Assembly (NCBI RefSeq): GCF_003716325.1
Contig: NZ_RDSR01000022.1
Coordinates: forward strand, 1 to 55,408
DNA: 55,408 nt
Reading direction: 5' to 3'
Source of the DNA: Cryobacterium tepidiphilum
Lineage (GTDB): Bacteria; Actinomycetota; Actinomycetes; Actinomycetales; Microbacteriaceae
Every line of letters starts with the position of its first letter. The first letter of the stretch is position 1. Positions 9,073-20,187 of the stretch are shown here, one piece after another. Below the pieces are notes generated by a model. The model was not told the DNA's origin and searched no databases. It saw only the letters and a list, made by a program, of their open reading frames with translations. The position numbers and the translations under genes are program-made.

Positions 9073-9081
9073 TGGGAGAAT
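9073..9081 (+). promoter_or_regulatory. Extended -10 (TGGGAGAAT) upstream of lepA
   Basis: TGGGAGAAT, read as TGn plus GAGAAT, lies nine bases before the lepA ATG at 9091. The same nonamer stands before recO and dusB in this window. Confidence 0.45.
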
Positions 9082-9090
9082 TGCCAGATC

Positions 9091-10941
<1,851 letters not shown>

Positions 10942-10945
10942 ACGG

Positions 10946-11587
10946 ATGCGCGAAACCTTCACCGGGTCGGGCGTCACCTACGGCGCCATCGGCGGCACCC
11001 TCGCCCCCGACCTCCTGCAGTACCCGCCGCCCGGCACGCACCCCATGGAGAAGACGGTGCGACTCGGCAGCGGCGAGGACCGCTTCACGCGCGCGGCGAC
11101 CGCGCTCATGACGTGGGGCGTGCAGCGCGGCAGCGGCATCGACGTCACCGACATCCAGCCGGGCACGGGCGTGGAGTACCGGGGCATCATCTTCAACGAG
11201 GACGGCACGCCGGCCGCCGAGCAGGTGCACGTGACCGAGTCGGTGCTGCCCGACGACGGCACCGAGTACATCACCAACGGCATGACCGCGAAGCTCGGCC
11301 TCCCGCTCGGGCCGTTCACGGTCACCGCCCCGGTGCGCGTCGTCTACGTCATCGACGAGGCCACCCGCATCGGCTTCGCCTACGGCACCATGCACGGGCA
11401 CCCGGTGAGCGGCGAGGAATCTTTCATCGTGGAGCACCTCGACGACGACTCCGTCTGGCTCACCATCCGGGCCTTCTACCGCGGGAGCGAGTGGTACCAC
11501 CGGCTGGCGGCGCCGCTGCTGCGCCACCTGCAGGACAAGGCAACCAGACGGTACCTCCGGGCGCTGCACCCGGCCGGCGCCGCGTAG
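10946..11587 (+). CDS. DUF1990 family protein
   Basis: This 213-residue protein begins MRETFTGSGVTYGAIGGTL. It has the YGAIGGT and GTG-V-Y-RGIIFNEDG patterns of the actinobacterial DUF1990 family, a soluble beta-rich fold of unknown function. It starts four bases after the lepA stop and ends four bases before the hemW ATG, so the three genes are probably co-transcribed. The ATG at 10946 was chosen over an in-frame GTG at 10913 because the family begins here. That alternative would overlap lepA by 29 bases. Confidence 0.8.
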   Translation: MRETFTGSGVTYGAIGGTLAPDLLQYPPPGTHPMEKTVRLGSGEDRFTRAATALMTWGVQRGSGIDVTDIQPGTGVEYRGIIFNEDGTPAAEQVHVTESVLPDDGTEYITNGMTAKLGLPLGPFTVTAPVRVVYVIDEATRIGFAYGTMHGHPVSGEESFIVEHLDDDSVWLTIRAFYRGSEWYHRLAAPLLRHLQDKATRRYLRALHPAGAA

Positions 11588-11591
11588 CCCG

Positions 11592-12818
11592 ATGCCCAGC
11601 GCCCTGCCCCTCGCCGACCCGGCGCCCCTCGACGGCCTGCTGCCTGCATCCGCCGGTCTCGACGCGGCGAGCCGCGACTTCGGGGTCTACCTGCACGTGC
11701 CGTTCTGCCGGGTGCGCTGCGGGTACTGCGACTTCAACACCTACACGGCCACCGAACTCCGCGGCGTGAAGCAGAGCGACTACGCCAGCCAGGCGATCCT
11801 CGAGGTCGAGGCGGGCGGTCGCATCCTCGCCGACTCCGGCGTGCTGCCCCGCGCGGCCGCGACGGTGTTCTTCGGGGGCGGGACGCCCACGCTGCTGCCC
11901 GCCGAGAACCTGGTGCGCATGCTGCAGGCGGTGGAACGCACCTGGGGGCTCGCGCCCGGCGCCGAGGTGACCACCGAGGCCAACCCCGACTCCGTCGACA
12001 GGGAGTACCTCGACTCGCTGGCCGCGGCCGGCTTCACCCGCGTCTCGTTCGGCATGCAATCCGCCGTGCCGCGGGTGCTCGCCACGCTCGAGCGCACGCA
12101 CGACCCCGAGCGCATTCCGCTTGTGGTGCAGTGGGCGCGTGAGGCCGGCCTCGACGTGAGTCTCGACCTCATCTACGGCACGCCCGGCGAGTCGCTCGAG
12201 GACTGGCGCACCAGCCTCGAGCACGCCATCGCGCAGCGGCCCGACCACATCAGCGCCTACTCGCTCATCGTGGAGGACGGAACCAAGCTCGCCCGGCAGA
12301 TCCGGCGCGGCGAGGTGGCGCCCGTCGACGAAGACCACCAGGCCGATCTCTACGAGCTCGCCGACGAGCTGCTCGACCAGGCCGGCTACGGCTGGTACGA
12401 GGTGAGCAACTGGGCGACGGATGCCGCGCACGAGTCACGACACAACCTCGCCTACTGGCGCAGTCAGGACTGGTGGGGCATCGGGCCGGGCGCCCACAGC
12501 CACGTGGGCGGCGTGCGCTGGTGGAACGTCAAGCATCCGTCGGCCTATGCCGACCGCGTGCTGGCCGGGCACTCGCCCGCCGCCGGGCGCGAGACCCTCG
12601 ACGACGCCACCCGTGAGGTGGAGCGCGTGCTGCTGGGGAGCCGCATCCGCGAGGGCCTCGCCGTGGAATCGCTGGCGCCCGCCGGACGGGCCGCCGTGGC
12701 GGGCCTCATCGCCGACGAGCTCATCGACCCCCGCCATGCGTTCGCCGGCCGCATCGTGCTGACCCTGCGCGGCCGGCTCCTCGCCGACGCCGTCGTGCGC
12801 CGCCTCCTCCCCGACTGA
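11592..12818 (+). CDS. hemW: Radical SAM heme chaperone HemW
   Basis: The 408-residue radical-SAM protein carries the 4Fe-4S motif at Cys39, Cys43 and Cys46 (HVPFCRVRCGYCDF). A glycine-rich SAM segment (FFGGGTPTLL) and the family's C-terminal HemN-like domain follow. HemW binds heme and delivers it to respiratory proteins. It was long annotated as oxygen-independent coproporphyrinogen III oxidase, but the CxxxCxxCxF pattern marks the HemW type. Position after lepA and before hrcA-dnaJ is conserved in many Gram-positive bacteria. Confidence 0.94.
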   Translation: MPSALPLADPAPLDGLLPASAGLDAASRDFGVYLHVPFCRVRCGYCDFNTYTATELRGVKQSDYASQAILEVEAGGRILADSGVLPRAAATVFFGGGTPTLLPAENLVRMLQAVERTWGLAPGAEVTTEANPDSVDREYLDSLAAAGFTRVSFGMQSAVPRVLATLERTHDPERIPLVVQWAREAGLDVSLDLIYGTPGESLEDWRTSLEHAIAQRPDHISAYSLIVEDGTKLARQIRRGEVAPVDEDHQADLYELADELLDQAGYGWYEVSNWATDAAHESRHNLAYWRSQDWWGIGPGAHSHVGGVRWWNVKHPSAYADRVLAGHSPAAGRETLDDATREVERVLLGSRIREGLAVESLAPAGRAAVAGLIADELIDPRHAFAGRIVLTLRGRLLADAVVRRLLPD

Positions 12819-12867
12819 GCCTCGAGCCCCGTCCGCTTCCTGACCGCTGCGCACGCACAGTGGCCGT

Positions 12868-12907
12868 CCCTGTTCGTAGTTCAGCGTCCCAGGGGCGCTG
12901 AATTCGG
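12868..12907. repeat. Dispersed hairpin repeat, family B copy 1
   Basis: This 40-bp element matches 44027-44066 at 37 of 40 positions. Its core folds as TTCAGCGTCCC against GGGGCGCTGAA. It lies between convergent hemW and the DUF4870 gene, where it may help to end transcription, though no T-run follows. Confidence 0.8.
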
Positions 12908-12978
12908 GGCAGGACCCAGGAGCGGCGCACCGCGGCCACCCCAACACACGAGTGAGGAGCGAAGGAGGGTGGCGGGGC

Positions 12979-13353
12979 CTAACTGAAGAAGGGGATGCTC
13001 AGCGGGTAGGTGTAGCGCCGGCCCTCGTTCGCGGCCACGGCGGCCATGATCCCGAAGACGATCGCGAGCACCCAGGCGGCAAACAGCACGAGCAGGCCGA
13101 TGAAGACGAGGGTGAGGATGCCGCCCACGATGTAGGCGATCAGCAGCGTCAGCTGGAAGTTCAGCGCGGTCGCCGCGTGCTCGCGGATGAACGGCCCGCG
13201 GTCCTTGAGCACGAGGTACCCGATGAGCGCGGGGAGGAAGCCGAAGAGAATCCCGCCGACGTGGATCAGGGTCGCCCAGAGCTTCTCGTCTGCCGGGCTC
13301 ATCTGTGCGGGCGCCTGGTACGGGTTCTGCGGCGGGGGAGGGTAGTCAGCCAT
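12979..13353 (-). CDS. DUF4870 small membrane protein
   Basis: A Pro/Tyr-rich N-terminus (MADYPPPPQNPYQAP) is followed by a DUF4870 domain with about three hydrophobic segments in 124 residues. It contains the conserved KDRGPFIREHAATALNFQ block. The function is unknown; such proteins are small integral membrane proteins of Gram-positive bacteria. The ATG is preceded by AAGGAG at five bases. It lies 63 bp downstream of a second DUF4870 gene on the same strand, suggesting a duplicated pair. Confidence 0.85.
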   Translation of the reverse strand: MADYPPPPQNPYQAPAQMSPADEKLWATLIHVGGILFGFLPALIGYLVLKDRGPFIREHAATALNFQLTLLIAYIVGGILTLVFIGLLVLFAAWVLAIVFGIMAAVAANEGRRYTYPLSIPFFS

Positions 13354-13416
13354 GATGTCTCCTTCGACGGGCCCCGCGAGCTGCCGGGGCGTGTTGCGAA
13401 CAGCGTAGCGGAATCG

Positions 13417-13827
13417 CTACCTGATCAGGCGGAGCGTGAACGGATATCGGTAGTGCACGCCGTCTTTCGCGCTCATGAAGCCGAAGACCGAGAACGTGAC
13501 GCCCGTCACCCAGAGCGCCCAGGTGATCAGCGCGAACAGGCCGCCGCCGATCGGGGTGGTGAGCACCAGCGCCAGCCCGAGGAGGTTGACCGACACGTAC
13601 GCCACCGCCAGTGTGACCTGCATGTTGAGGGCCTCCGTGGCCTCGGCCCGGGTGAACCGGCCCCGCTCGCCGAACGAGAGCAGGATCACGAGCGCCGGCA
13701 CGAAGAACAGCACCGCACCCAGGTGGGCGAAGGCGGCCCACTGCCGGTCCTCGTCGCGGCTCAGCGGGCGGATGCCGGGGGCCGGCCCCGGGTCGGGACG
13801 AACGGATGCCGCGTCGGAACTGCTCAT
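13417..13827 (-). CDS. DUF4870 small membrane protein
   Basis: This 136-residue paralogue of the next gene on this strand has a hydrophilic N-terminus (about 28 residues). Three hydrophobic segments follow, with the block GERGRFTRAEATEALNMQ equivalent to the KDRGPF...ALNFQ block of its neighbour. The start follows AAAGGAA at four bases. Its product is unknown but membrane-embedded. It is divergent from hrcA. Confidence 0.8.
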   Translation of the reverse strand: MSSSDAASVRPDPGPAPGIRPLSRDEDRQWAAFAHLGAVLFFVPALVILLSFGERGRFTRAEATEALNMQVTLAVAYVSVNLLGLALVLTTPIGGGLFALITWALWVTGVTFSVFGFMSAKDGVHYRYPFTLRLIR

Positions 13828-13935
13828 CGGGTTCCTTTCAGACGTGGTGCTCTCGGGTGTGCCTGAATCGGTGTGGTGCTCACGCTAATGGCAACCCGCG
13901 CCGGCGGCAATGGAGCAACCCGCAGGCCGACGCGG

Positions 13936-13967
13936 TATCATTGGCACTCGAAGGACGTGAGTGCTAA
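13936..13967 (+). promoter_or_regulatory. CIRCE operator with overlapping -10 box before hrcA
   Basis: TTGGCACTC (13941-13949), nine bases, and GAGTGCTAA (13959-13967) form a CIRCE inverted repeat with a single change from the TTAGCACTC consensus. TATCAT at 13936-13941 is the -10 box, so the transcript would start within the operator. HrcA bound here would repress hrcA-dnaJ. Confidence 0.93.
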
Positions 13968-13994
13968 CGGGTGAGCAGGGGAGACGGTCGCGGG

Positions 13995-15017
13995 ATGGTG
14001 TCTGATCGCAGTCTTGAGGTGCTGCGCGTCATCGTGCAGGACTACGTCGCATCGCGGGAACCGGTGGGTTCCAAGTCGATCGTCGAGCGCCACGCCTTCG
14101 GCGTGTCCGCTGCCACCATCCGCAACGACATGGCCCTCCTCGAGGAGGAGGAGCTCATCGCGGCGCCGCACACCTCCTCCGGCCGCATCCCCACCGACAA
14201 GGGATACCGGGTGTTCGTCGACCACCTCGCCGACATCCGCCCGCTCACCACGGCGCAGCGCCATGCCATCGAGACGTTCCTCGGCCGCTCCGCCGACCTC
14301 GACGAGGTGCTCGCCCGCAGCGTGCGCCTGCTCGCGCAGCTCACCCACCAGGTCGCGCTCGTGCAGTACCCGTCGCTCTCCGGCGCGCGCGTGCGGCACA
14401 TCGAACTGGTGCCGCTGACCGAGCGCCGCGTGCTGTCGGTGCTCATCACCGACAGCGGGCACATCGAACAGCGGGTCGTCGACCTGCCCCACCCCGTCGA
14501 CGAGCAGGTGCTCGCCGACCTCCGCGCCCGGTACAACAGCGTGCTCGGCGGCCTCAGCATGAGCGAGGCCACGCCTCTTCTCACGGATGCCTCGGCATTC
14601 GGCCCCGAACCTCTGCACGACGTCATCGCGCTCCTGTCCGCCGCGCTCGTGCAGCAGGTGGCCGCCAACCGGCAGGAGAAGCTCGTGATGGCGGGAGCGG
14701 CGAACCTCGTGCGCCGCGAAGAGGACTTCACCGGCAGCATCTACCCGGTGCTCGAGGCGATCGAGGAGCAGGTGGCCCTGTTGCGCCTGTTCGGCGAGAT
14801 GGCCAGCGACCAGCACGGCGTCGCGGTCAGCATCGGCCGGGAGAACGCCTCGTTCGGACTGGGGGAGACCTCGGTGCTGGCCAGCGGCTACACCGCATCC
14901 GGGCAGGAGCTCGCCCGGCTGGGATTGCTCGGACCCACCCGCATGGACTACTCCAACAACATGGCGGCGGTTCGCGCCGTCGCCCGCTACCTGTCCCGCC
15001 TGCTCGGCGAGAACTGA
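13995..15017 (+). CDS. hrcA: Heat-inducible transcription repressor HrcA
   Basis: HrcA represses class I heat-shock genes by binding CIRCE and is folded with GroEL help. The 340-residue product begins [18 protein letters not shown]. It has the winged-helix segment ([31 protein letters not shown], residues about 23-53) and the C-terminal HrcA domain ending [18 protein letters not shown]. The ATG at 13995 was preferred to an upstream in-frame GTG at 13971 because AGGGGAG lies eleven bases before it and family members begin here. Its own promoter carries a CIRCE site, so it is autoregulated. Confidence 0.95.
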   Translation: MVSDRSLEVLRVIVQDYVASREPVGSKSIVERHAFGVSAATIRNDMALLEEEELIAAPHTSSGRIPTDKGYRVFVDHLADIRPLTTAQRHAIETFLGRSADLDEVLARSVRLLAQLTHQVALVQYPSLSGARVRHIELVPLTERRVLSVLITDSGHIEQRVVDLPHPVDEQVLADLRARYNSVLGGLSMSEATPLLTDASAFGPEPLHDVIALLSAALVQQVAANRQEKLVMAGAANLVRREEDFTGSIYPVLEAIEEQVALLRLFGEMASDQHGVAVSIGRENASFGLGETSVLASGYTASGQELARLGLLGPTRMDYSNNMAAVRAVARYLSRLLGEN

Positions 15018-15069
15018 ACACTTTCACCCACGAACACGCTGTCACCCACGAATACAAGGAGAGCCGCTT

Positions 15070-16173
15070 TTGGCTGACCACTACGAGGTCCTGGGCGTCG
15101 CCCGCGACGCGTCCAGCGACGAGATCAAGAAGGCGTACCGCCGTCTCGCACGCGAACTGCACCCCGACGTGAACCCGGGGGCGGATGCCTCCGAGCGCTT
15201 CAAGCTCGTCACGCACGCCTACGACGTGCTGAGCGACCCGAAGCAGCGCCAGCAGTACGACCTCGGCGGGCAGGGCGGCGGCGGCTTCGACGGCGGCAAC
15301 TTCGGCAACTTCGGCGACATCTTCGAGACCTTCTTCGGCGGCGGGGGCGCGAGCCGCGGCCCGAGGTCCCGCCGCGAGCGCGGCCAGGACGCGCTCATCC
15401 GGGTGGAGGTCGACCTCGACGAGGTCATCTTCGGCACCCACCGCGACATCGAGGTCGACACGGCCGTGGTCTGCGAGACCTGCCACGGCAGTTGCTGCCA
15501 GCCCGGCACCGCACCCGTCACCTGCGATATCTGCCACGGCACCGGCAGCGTGCAGCGCGCGGTGCGCTCCCTGCTCGGCAACGTCATGACCTCCAGCCCC
15601 TGCGGCTCCTGCCGCGGCTACGGCACGATCATCGCCACCCCGTGCGTCACCTGCCAGGGTCAGGGCCGCGTGCGCGCGCGCCGCAGCGTCCCCGTGGACA
15701 TCCCCGCCGGCGTCGACACCGGCCTTCGCCTGCAGATGCCCGGCAGCGGCGAGGCCGGCCCCGCCGGTGGCCCGAACGGCGACCTCTACCTCGAGATCAA
15801 GGTGCGCCACCACGACGTGTTCAGCCGCAACGGCGACGACCTGCTGTGCACCCTCGAGGTGCACATGGCCGACGCCATCCTCGGCCGCGATGTGACGCTG
15901 AACGCCCTCGACGGCGACGTGCACCTCGAGCTGCGCCCCGGCACCCAGAGTTCCGAGGTGCTCACCGTCAAGGACCGCGGCATCACCAAGCTGCGCGGCA
16001 ACGGCCGCGGCGACCTCAAGGTCGGCATCCAGGTGGTCACCCCCACCCGGCTCGACCACAAGGAGCGTGAGCTCATCCAGCAGTTCGCCGCCCGGCACAA
16101 GACGCCGGAGCCCGCGCTCGGACAGTTCCAGCAGGGCCTGTTCAGCAAGCTCCGCGACCGGTTCCTCGGCTAG
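15070..16173 (+). CDS. dnaJ: Chaperone protein DnaJ (DnaJ2 type)
   Basis: This type I J-protein is the co-chaperone of DnaK. The J domain carries HPD at residues 31-33. A Gly/Phe-rich linker (about 75-100), four zinc-centre repeats from residue 135 and the C-terminal substrate-binding domain follow. The first zinc repeat is degenerate: CETCHGSC with a Cys where the last Gly is expected, followed by another Cys. The other three repeats are [16 protein letters not shown] and CVTCQGQG. The start is TTG, supported by AAGGAG eight bases upstream. It belongs to the CIRCE-controlled hrcA unit. Confidence 0.96.
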   Translation: MADHYEVLGVARDASSDEIKKAYRRLARELHPDVNPGADASERFKLVTHAYDVLSDPKQRQQYDLGGQGGGGFDGGNFGNFGDIFETFFGGGGASRGPRSRRERGQDALIRVEVDLDEVIFGTHRDIEVDTAVVCETCHGSCCQPGTAPVTCDICHGTGSVQRAVRSLLGNVMTSSPCGSCRGYGTIIATPCVTCQGQGRVRARRSVPVDIPAGVDTGLRLQMPGSGEAGPAGGPNGDLYLEIKVRHHDVFSRNGDDLLCTLEVHMADAILGRDVTLNALDGDVHLELRPGTQSSEVLTVKDRGITKLRGNGRGDLKVGIQVVTPTRLDHKERELIQQFAARHKTPEPALGQFQQGLFSKLRDRFLG

Positions 16174-16176
16174 CCC

Positions 16177-16926
16177 GTGGCCCACTTCTTCCTCGACGAG
16201 ACGCTGCGGGAGGGCGACGCCCGGCCCGGGGCCGCCATCACCCTCACCGGCAGCGAGGCCAGGCACGCGGTCACCGTCAGCCGGGTTCGGCCCGGGGAAC
16301 GCCTGCGGGTGGGCAACGGGGCGGGGCTCATGGTCACCGCCACGGTGACGAGCGCCGCGCCGGGGGAGCTCACCCTGGGCGTCGAGGAGGCCACGGTCAC
16401 CGAGCGGCCGGCGCCGCGCATCCGCCTGGTGCAGGCCCTCGCCAAGGGCGACCGCGACGAACGAGCCGTGCAGGCCGTGACCGAGCTCGGCGCCGACGGC
16501 GTCGTGCCGTGGGCGGCCGCCCGCTCGGTGTCGCGCTGGGAAGGCGCCAAGGCCGCGAAGGGCCGGGAACGCTGGGCCGGCATCGCCCGCGAGGCGACCA
16601 AGCAGTCCATCCGCGCCTGGCTGCCCGAGGTGAGCGAGCTTGTCACGACCCGCCAGCTGGCCCGGTTGGCCGGCGACGAGCGGATGCTCCTGCTCGAACC
16701 GAACGCGACGGTGCGGCTCACCGACGCCCTCGACACCCCCGACGGGACGCCCGCGCCCGGGATCCTCCTCGTCGTCGGCCCGGAGGGCGGCATCGCCCCC
16801 GAGGAGCTCGACCTGCTGCAGGAGGCCGGCGCCACGCCCGTGCGCCTCGGCGACACCATCCTCCGCACCTCCACCGCAGGGCCGGCCGCCCTCGCGGTGC
16901 TGAACCAGGCACTCGGACGCTGGTGA
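16177..16926 (+). CDS. rsmE: 16S rRNA (uracil-1498-N3)-methyltransferase
   Basis: This SPOUT-class RNA methyltransferase methylates U1498 in the small subunit decoding region. The 249-residue product has an N-terminal PUA-like domain (SEARHAVTVSRVRPGERL) and the C-terminal knot with VVGPEGGIAPEEL and LGDTILRTSTAGPAAL. The GTG start lies three bases after the dnaJ stop, which indicates coupling. This dnaJ-rsmE order is common across Gram-positive bacteria. Confidence 0.95.
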   Translation: MAHFFLDETLREGDARPGAAITLTGSEARHAVTVSRVRPGERLRVGNGAGLMVTATVTSAAPGELTLGVEEATVTERPAPRIRLVQALAKGDRDERAVQAVTELGADGVVPWAAARSVSRWEGAKAAKGRERWAGIAREATKQSIRAWLPEVSELVTTRQLARLAGDERMLLLEPNATVRLTDALDTPDGTPAPGILLVVGPEGGIAPEELDLLQEAGATPVRLGDTILRTSTAGPAALAVLNQALGRW

Positions 16927-16952
16927 CCCCCGCAGTCGGGCGCCCCGGCGCT

Positions 16953-16958
16953 TAAGAT
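16953..16958 (+). promoter_or_regulatory. -10 box of leaderless HIT gene promoter
   Basis: TAAGAT is followed by seven bases and the ATG at 16966. It decides in favour of 16966 over the ATG at 16957, which lies within the box. Confidence 0.45.
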
Positions 16959-16965
16959 GGGGAAC

Positions 16966-17328
16966 ATGACCGCCGAGGCACCAGAACCGTCCATCTTCAG
17001 CCGCATCGCGGCCCGAGAGATCCCGGCTGCCATCGTGGCCGAGACCGAACGGGTGATCGCCTTCGACGACATCGCCCCGCAGGCTCCCGTGCACGTCATC
17101 GTCACCCCGAAGACGTCGGAGTACCGCAACGTCGCCGAACTCGCGGCCGGAGACCCGGGCCTCCTGGCCGAACTGGTCGACGTGGCCAACCAGGTCGCCG
17201 CGAGGCGCGCCGGCGGGGAATTCCGGCTCGTGTTCAACACGGGCGAGTCCGCCGGGCAGACCGTCTTCCACGTGCACGCGCACGTGCTCGGCGGCCGGCT
17301 GGGGGAGGGCACCCTTGGCGCCCAGTGA
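16966..17328 (+). CDS. HIT family nucleotide-binding protein
   Basis: The 120-residue histidine-triad protein ends with the active-site motif HVHAHVLGG (about residues 102-110). The upstream substrate segment is VIAFDDIAPQAPVHVIVTPK. HINT-type members hydrolyse AMP-lysine or other purine nucleoside phosphoramidates; the natural substrate is unknown. An internal promoter seems to precede it, although it also lies in the hrcA-era run. Its 3' end overlaps the PhoH start by 14 bases. Confidence 0.9.
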   Translation: MTAEAPEPSIFSRIAAREIPAAIVAETERVIAFDDIAPQAPVHVIVTPKTSEYRNVAELAAGDPGLLAELVDVANQVAARRAGGEFRLVFNTGESAGQTVFHVHAHVLGGRLGEGTLGAQ

Positions 17329-18418
17329 CCCGCAGCCGCCCCGCGACGACACAGCGGATGCCGCACCCGCCGAGGTGCGCCTGCACGTCGACGGCATCGC
17401 CATGGTGCGCCTGCTCGGCCCGCAGGACCGCTTCCTCACCACGATCGAGAAGCAGTACCCCGGCGTCACCGTGCACGTGCGCGGCAACGAGATCGCGCTC
17501 AGCGGCCCGAACGACGACGTCGCGGCCGTCGCCCGGCTCGTGGAGGAGCTGCAGCACATGATCCGGAACGGAGTGGACTTCGACGAGGCGCAGGTGTCGA
17601 CATCCGCTCGCATGCTCGGCATCGACAGCTCGCAGAGCCCGTCCGACCTGCTCGGAGCGCCGATCCTCACCTCCCGCGGCAAGAGCATCCGCCCGAAGAC
17701 CCTCGGCCAGAAGGAATACGTCGACGCCATCGACCAGAACACGATCGTGTTCGGCATCGGGCCGGCCGGCACCGGCAAGACCTACCTCGCGATGGCCAAG
17801 GCCGTGCAGGCGCTGCAGCGCAAGGAGGTCGACCGGATCATCCTCACCCGGCCCGCCGTCGAGGCCGGCGAGCGGCTGGGGTTCCTGCCCGGCACGCTCA
17901 CCGACAAGATCGACCCGTACCTGCGGCCGCTGTACGACGCCCTCGGCGAGATGATGGACCCCGAACTCGTGCCGAAGCTGCTGGCCATGGGCACCATCGA
18001 GGTCGCGCCGCTGGCGTACATGCGCGGCCGCACCCTGAACTCGTCGTTCGTCGTGCTCGACGAGGCCCAGAACACCACGCCTGAGCAGATGAAGATGTTC
18101 CTCACCCGGCTCGGCTTCGGCTCGAAGATGGTCGTCACCGGTGACATCACCCAGGTGGACCTGCCGGCCGCCGCCAGCGGCCTGCGCCTGGTTACCCGCG
18201 TGCTCACCGACATCGACGACATCTTCTTCGCCCGTCTCACCAGCGCCGACGTGGTGCGGCACTCGCTCGTCGGGCGCATCGTCGACGCCTACACCGAGTA
18301 CGACGCCCACAAGCAGGCCCAGCGCTACGAGAGCGAGCAGGCCCGGGAGTTCGCGAACCGCGCCGAACGCCGTGCCGGCACGCCGCGTGACCGCTTCCCG
18401 AAACGGAGACAGAGTTGA
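17315..18418 (+). CDS. PhoH-like ATPase
   Basis: The 367-residue P-loop protein has Walker A GPAGTGKT near residue 149 and Walker B VVLDEAQN near 247. The N-terminal region resembles the KH-like part of PhoH-type proteins ([26 protein letters not shown]). PhoH proteins are ATPases linked to RNA metabolism, and the fixed neighbour is ybeY, an rRNA maturation factor, so a role in RNA processing is inferred. The start is a TTG at 17315 inside the HIT gene; it is the least certain boundary here. The stop overlaps the ybeY TTG. Confidence 0.88.
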   Translation: MAPSDPQPPRDDTADAAPAEVRLHVDGIAMVRLLGPQDRFLTTIEKQYPGVTVHVRGNEIALSGPNDDVAAVARLVEELQHMIRNGVDFDEAQVSTSARMLGIDSSQSPSDLLGAPILTSRGKSIRPKTLGQKEYVDAIDQNTIVFGIGPAGTGKTYLAMAKAVQALQRKEVDRIILTRPAVEAGERLGFLPGTLTDKIDPYLRPLYDALGEMMDPELVPKLLAMGTIEVAPLAYMRGRTLNSSFVVLDEAQNTTPEQMKMFLTRLGFGSKMVVTGDITQVDLPAAASGLRLVTRVLTDIDDIFFARLTSADVVRHSLVGRIVDAYTEYDAHKQAQRYESEQAREFANRAERRAGTPRDRFPKRRQS

Positions 18419-18882
18419 GCATCGAAATCAACAACGAATCGGCCGTCCCGGTCGATGAGGCCCAAATCCTCGGCCTGGCCGCGTTCGCCCTCGACGCCAT
18501 GCACGTGCACGCCGACGCCGAGCTCGCCATCGTGCTCGTCGACGAAGGCGCCATGGAGCAGCTGCACGTGCAGTGGATGGACGAGCCGGGTCCCACCGAC
18601 GTGCTCAGCTTCCCCATGGACGAACTGCGTCCAGGCACCGAGGATGCCGAGACCCCGCCGGGCCTGCTCGGCGACATCGTGTTGTGCCCGCAGGTGGCGC
18701 AGGCGCAGGCGGAGACGGCCGGCCACTCGACCCTCGACGAACTGCTGCTGCTGACCACCCACGGCATCCTGCACCTGCTCGGGTTCGACCACGCCGAACC
18801 CGATGAGGAGAAAGAGATGTTCGGGCTCCAGCGGGAGATCCTGGCCGGCTACGCGTCGCAGGAGAAACGCCGACGGTCATGA
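18415..18882 (+). CDS. ybeY: Endoribonuclease YbeY
   Basis: The 155-residue UPF0054 protein has the zinc-binding motif [11 protein letters not shown] (residues about 116-126). It acts in 16S rRNA 3' maturation and ribosome quality control. The [11 protein letters not shown] segment is also diagnostic. The TTG start overlaps the PhoH stop (TTGA) and its stop overlaps the following ATG (ATGA), so PhoH, YbeY and the CBS protein should be made together. Confidence 0.95.
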   Translation: MSIEINNESAVPVDEAQILGLAAFALDAMHVHADAELAIVLVDEGAMEQLHVQWMDEPGPTDVLSFPMDELRPGTEDAETPPGLLGDIVLCPQVAQAQAETAGHSTLDELLLLTTHGILHLLGFDHAEPDEEKEMFGLQREILAGYASQEKRRRS

Positions 18883-20183
18883 TCGCCTGGTTCGTCGTGG
18901 TCGCCGTCGCCCTGGTGGCATTCGGCGGCCTCATGGCCGCGGTCGACTCGGCCATCACCGCGCTGTCGCGGGCGGACATCACCGACCTCGCCGCCCACTC
19001 CCGGGCCCGCCGGTCGCTCCTGGCCATCGCCGCCGACACCGGCGCGCACCTGAACGCCGTCAGCTTCATGCGCATCATCGCGGAGACCACCGCGGCCGTG
19101 CTGGTGACCCTGGTCTTCGCGACCACGCTCCAGCACATCTGGGCGGCGCTCGTGATCTCGGCGTTCATCATGACCGCGGCCTCCTTCGTGCTCGTGGGCG
19201 CGAGCCCCCGCAGCGTCGGCCGCGCCCACCCCGGCGCGCTCCTTCGGCTGACCGCATCGCTCGTGCACTTCCTCCGCGTGCTGCTCGGACCCATCGCGAA
19301 CGCCCTGGTGGCGCTCGGAAACCGGGTGACCCCGGGCCGGGTGCGCCTGAACACCTTCACCTCCGAGGACCAGCTGCTCAGCATGGTCGACGAGGCCACC
19401 GAACTCGACGTGCTCGAGGAAGGCGACCGCGAGCTCATCCACTCGATCTTCGAGTTCAACGACACCGTCGTGCGCGAGGTGATGGTGCCGCGCACCGACA
19501 TGGCAACGGTCGACGCCGACGCCACCGTCGGCGCCGCGATGGGCCTGTTCCTCAGCCGCGGCCTGTCGCGCGTGCCGGTCATCGACGGCGAGGTCGACGA
19601 CGTCGTCGGCGTGCTGTACCTCCGCGACCTGGCCCGCCTCATCTACGAGCGCCCCGCCGACGCGGAGGACACCACCGTCGCCGACCTCGCGAAGCCGGCG
19701 CTGTTCGTGCCGGAGTCGAAGAAGGCCGACGACCTGTTGCGGCAGATGCAGCTGGAGTCCAACCACCTGGCCATGGTGGTCGACGAGTACGGCGGCATCG
19801 CCGGGCTGGTCACCCTGGAAGACCTGATGGAAGAGCTCGTGGGAGACATCTCCGACGAGTACGACCGCGACGTGGTGGAGGTCGAGGACCTCGGCGACGG
19901 CCGGTACCGGGTGAGCGCCCGGCTCCCGGTGGACGAACTGGGAGAGTTGTTCGACCTCGAACTGGACGACGACGAGGTCGATTCCGCCGGGGGCCTGCTG
20001 GCCAAGGCGCTCGGCCGGTTGCCCGTCCGTGGCTCCGTCGCCCGCATCAGCGGGCTCGTGCTCACGGCCGAGCGCACCGAAGGGCGACGCAAGCAGATCA
20101 GCACGATCGTCGCCGAACGCGACCAGGCGCTGATCGACGCGCAGGCCGCGTTCCGGAACACCGCCGACGATGAGGGAGTATAA
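18879..20183 (+). CDS. Hemolysin-family CBS/CorC protein (DUF21 membrane domain)
   Basis: The 434-residue protein has an N-terminal DUF21 membrane region with about three to four segments (to about residue 150). A CBS pair follows (about 200-320, [21 protein letters not shown] and [20 protein letters not shown]). The C-terminal CorC/HlyC transporter-associated domain contains [16 protein letters not shown]. Relatives have been linked to magnesium or cobalt efflux, and the hemolysin name is historical. It is coupled to ybeY by ATGA, and its end overlaps the region just before era. Confidence 0.92.
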   Translation: MIAWFVVVAVALVAFGGLMAAVDSAITALSRADITDLAAHSRARRSLLAIAADTGAHLNAVSFMRIIAETTAAVLVTLVFATTLQHIWAALVISAFIMTAASFVLVGASPRSVGRAHPGALLRLTASLVHFLRVLLGPIANALVALGNRVTPGRVRLNTFTSEDQLLSMVDEATELDVLEEGDRELIHSIFEFNDTVVREVMVPRTDMATVDADATVGAAMGLFLSRGLSRVPVIDGEVDDVVGVLYLRDLARLIYERPADAEDTTVADLAKPALFVPESKKADDLLRQMQLESNHLAMVVDEYGGIAGLVTLEDLMEELVGDISDEYDRDVVEVEDLGDGRYRVSARLPVDELGELFDLELDDDEVDSAGGLLAKALGRLPVRGSVARISGLVLTAERTEGRRKQISTIVAERDQALIDAQAAFRNTADDEGV

Positions 20184-20187
20184 GAAC

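Noticed and set aside
8128..9090. Upstream extension of the lepA frame
   Set aside because: It would overlap rpsT and the hydrolase antisense; LepA homologues start at the ATG at 9091 beside a promoter.
12979..13827. The two DUF4870 genes as one frameshifted gene
   Set aside because: Each has its own start, ribosome binding site and complete set of membrane segments; they are paralogues.
14827..17778. Long minus-strand open frame opposite hrcA-dnaJ-rsmE-HIT
   Set aside because: Antisense shadow of well-identified genes with no family features.
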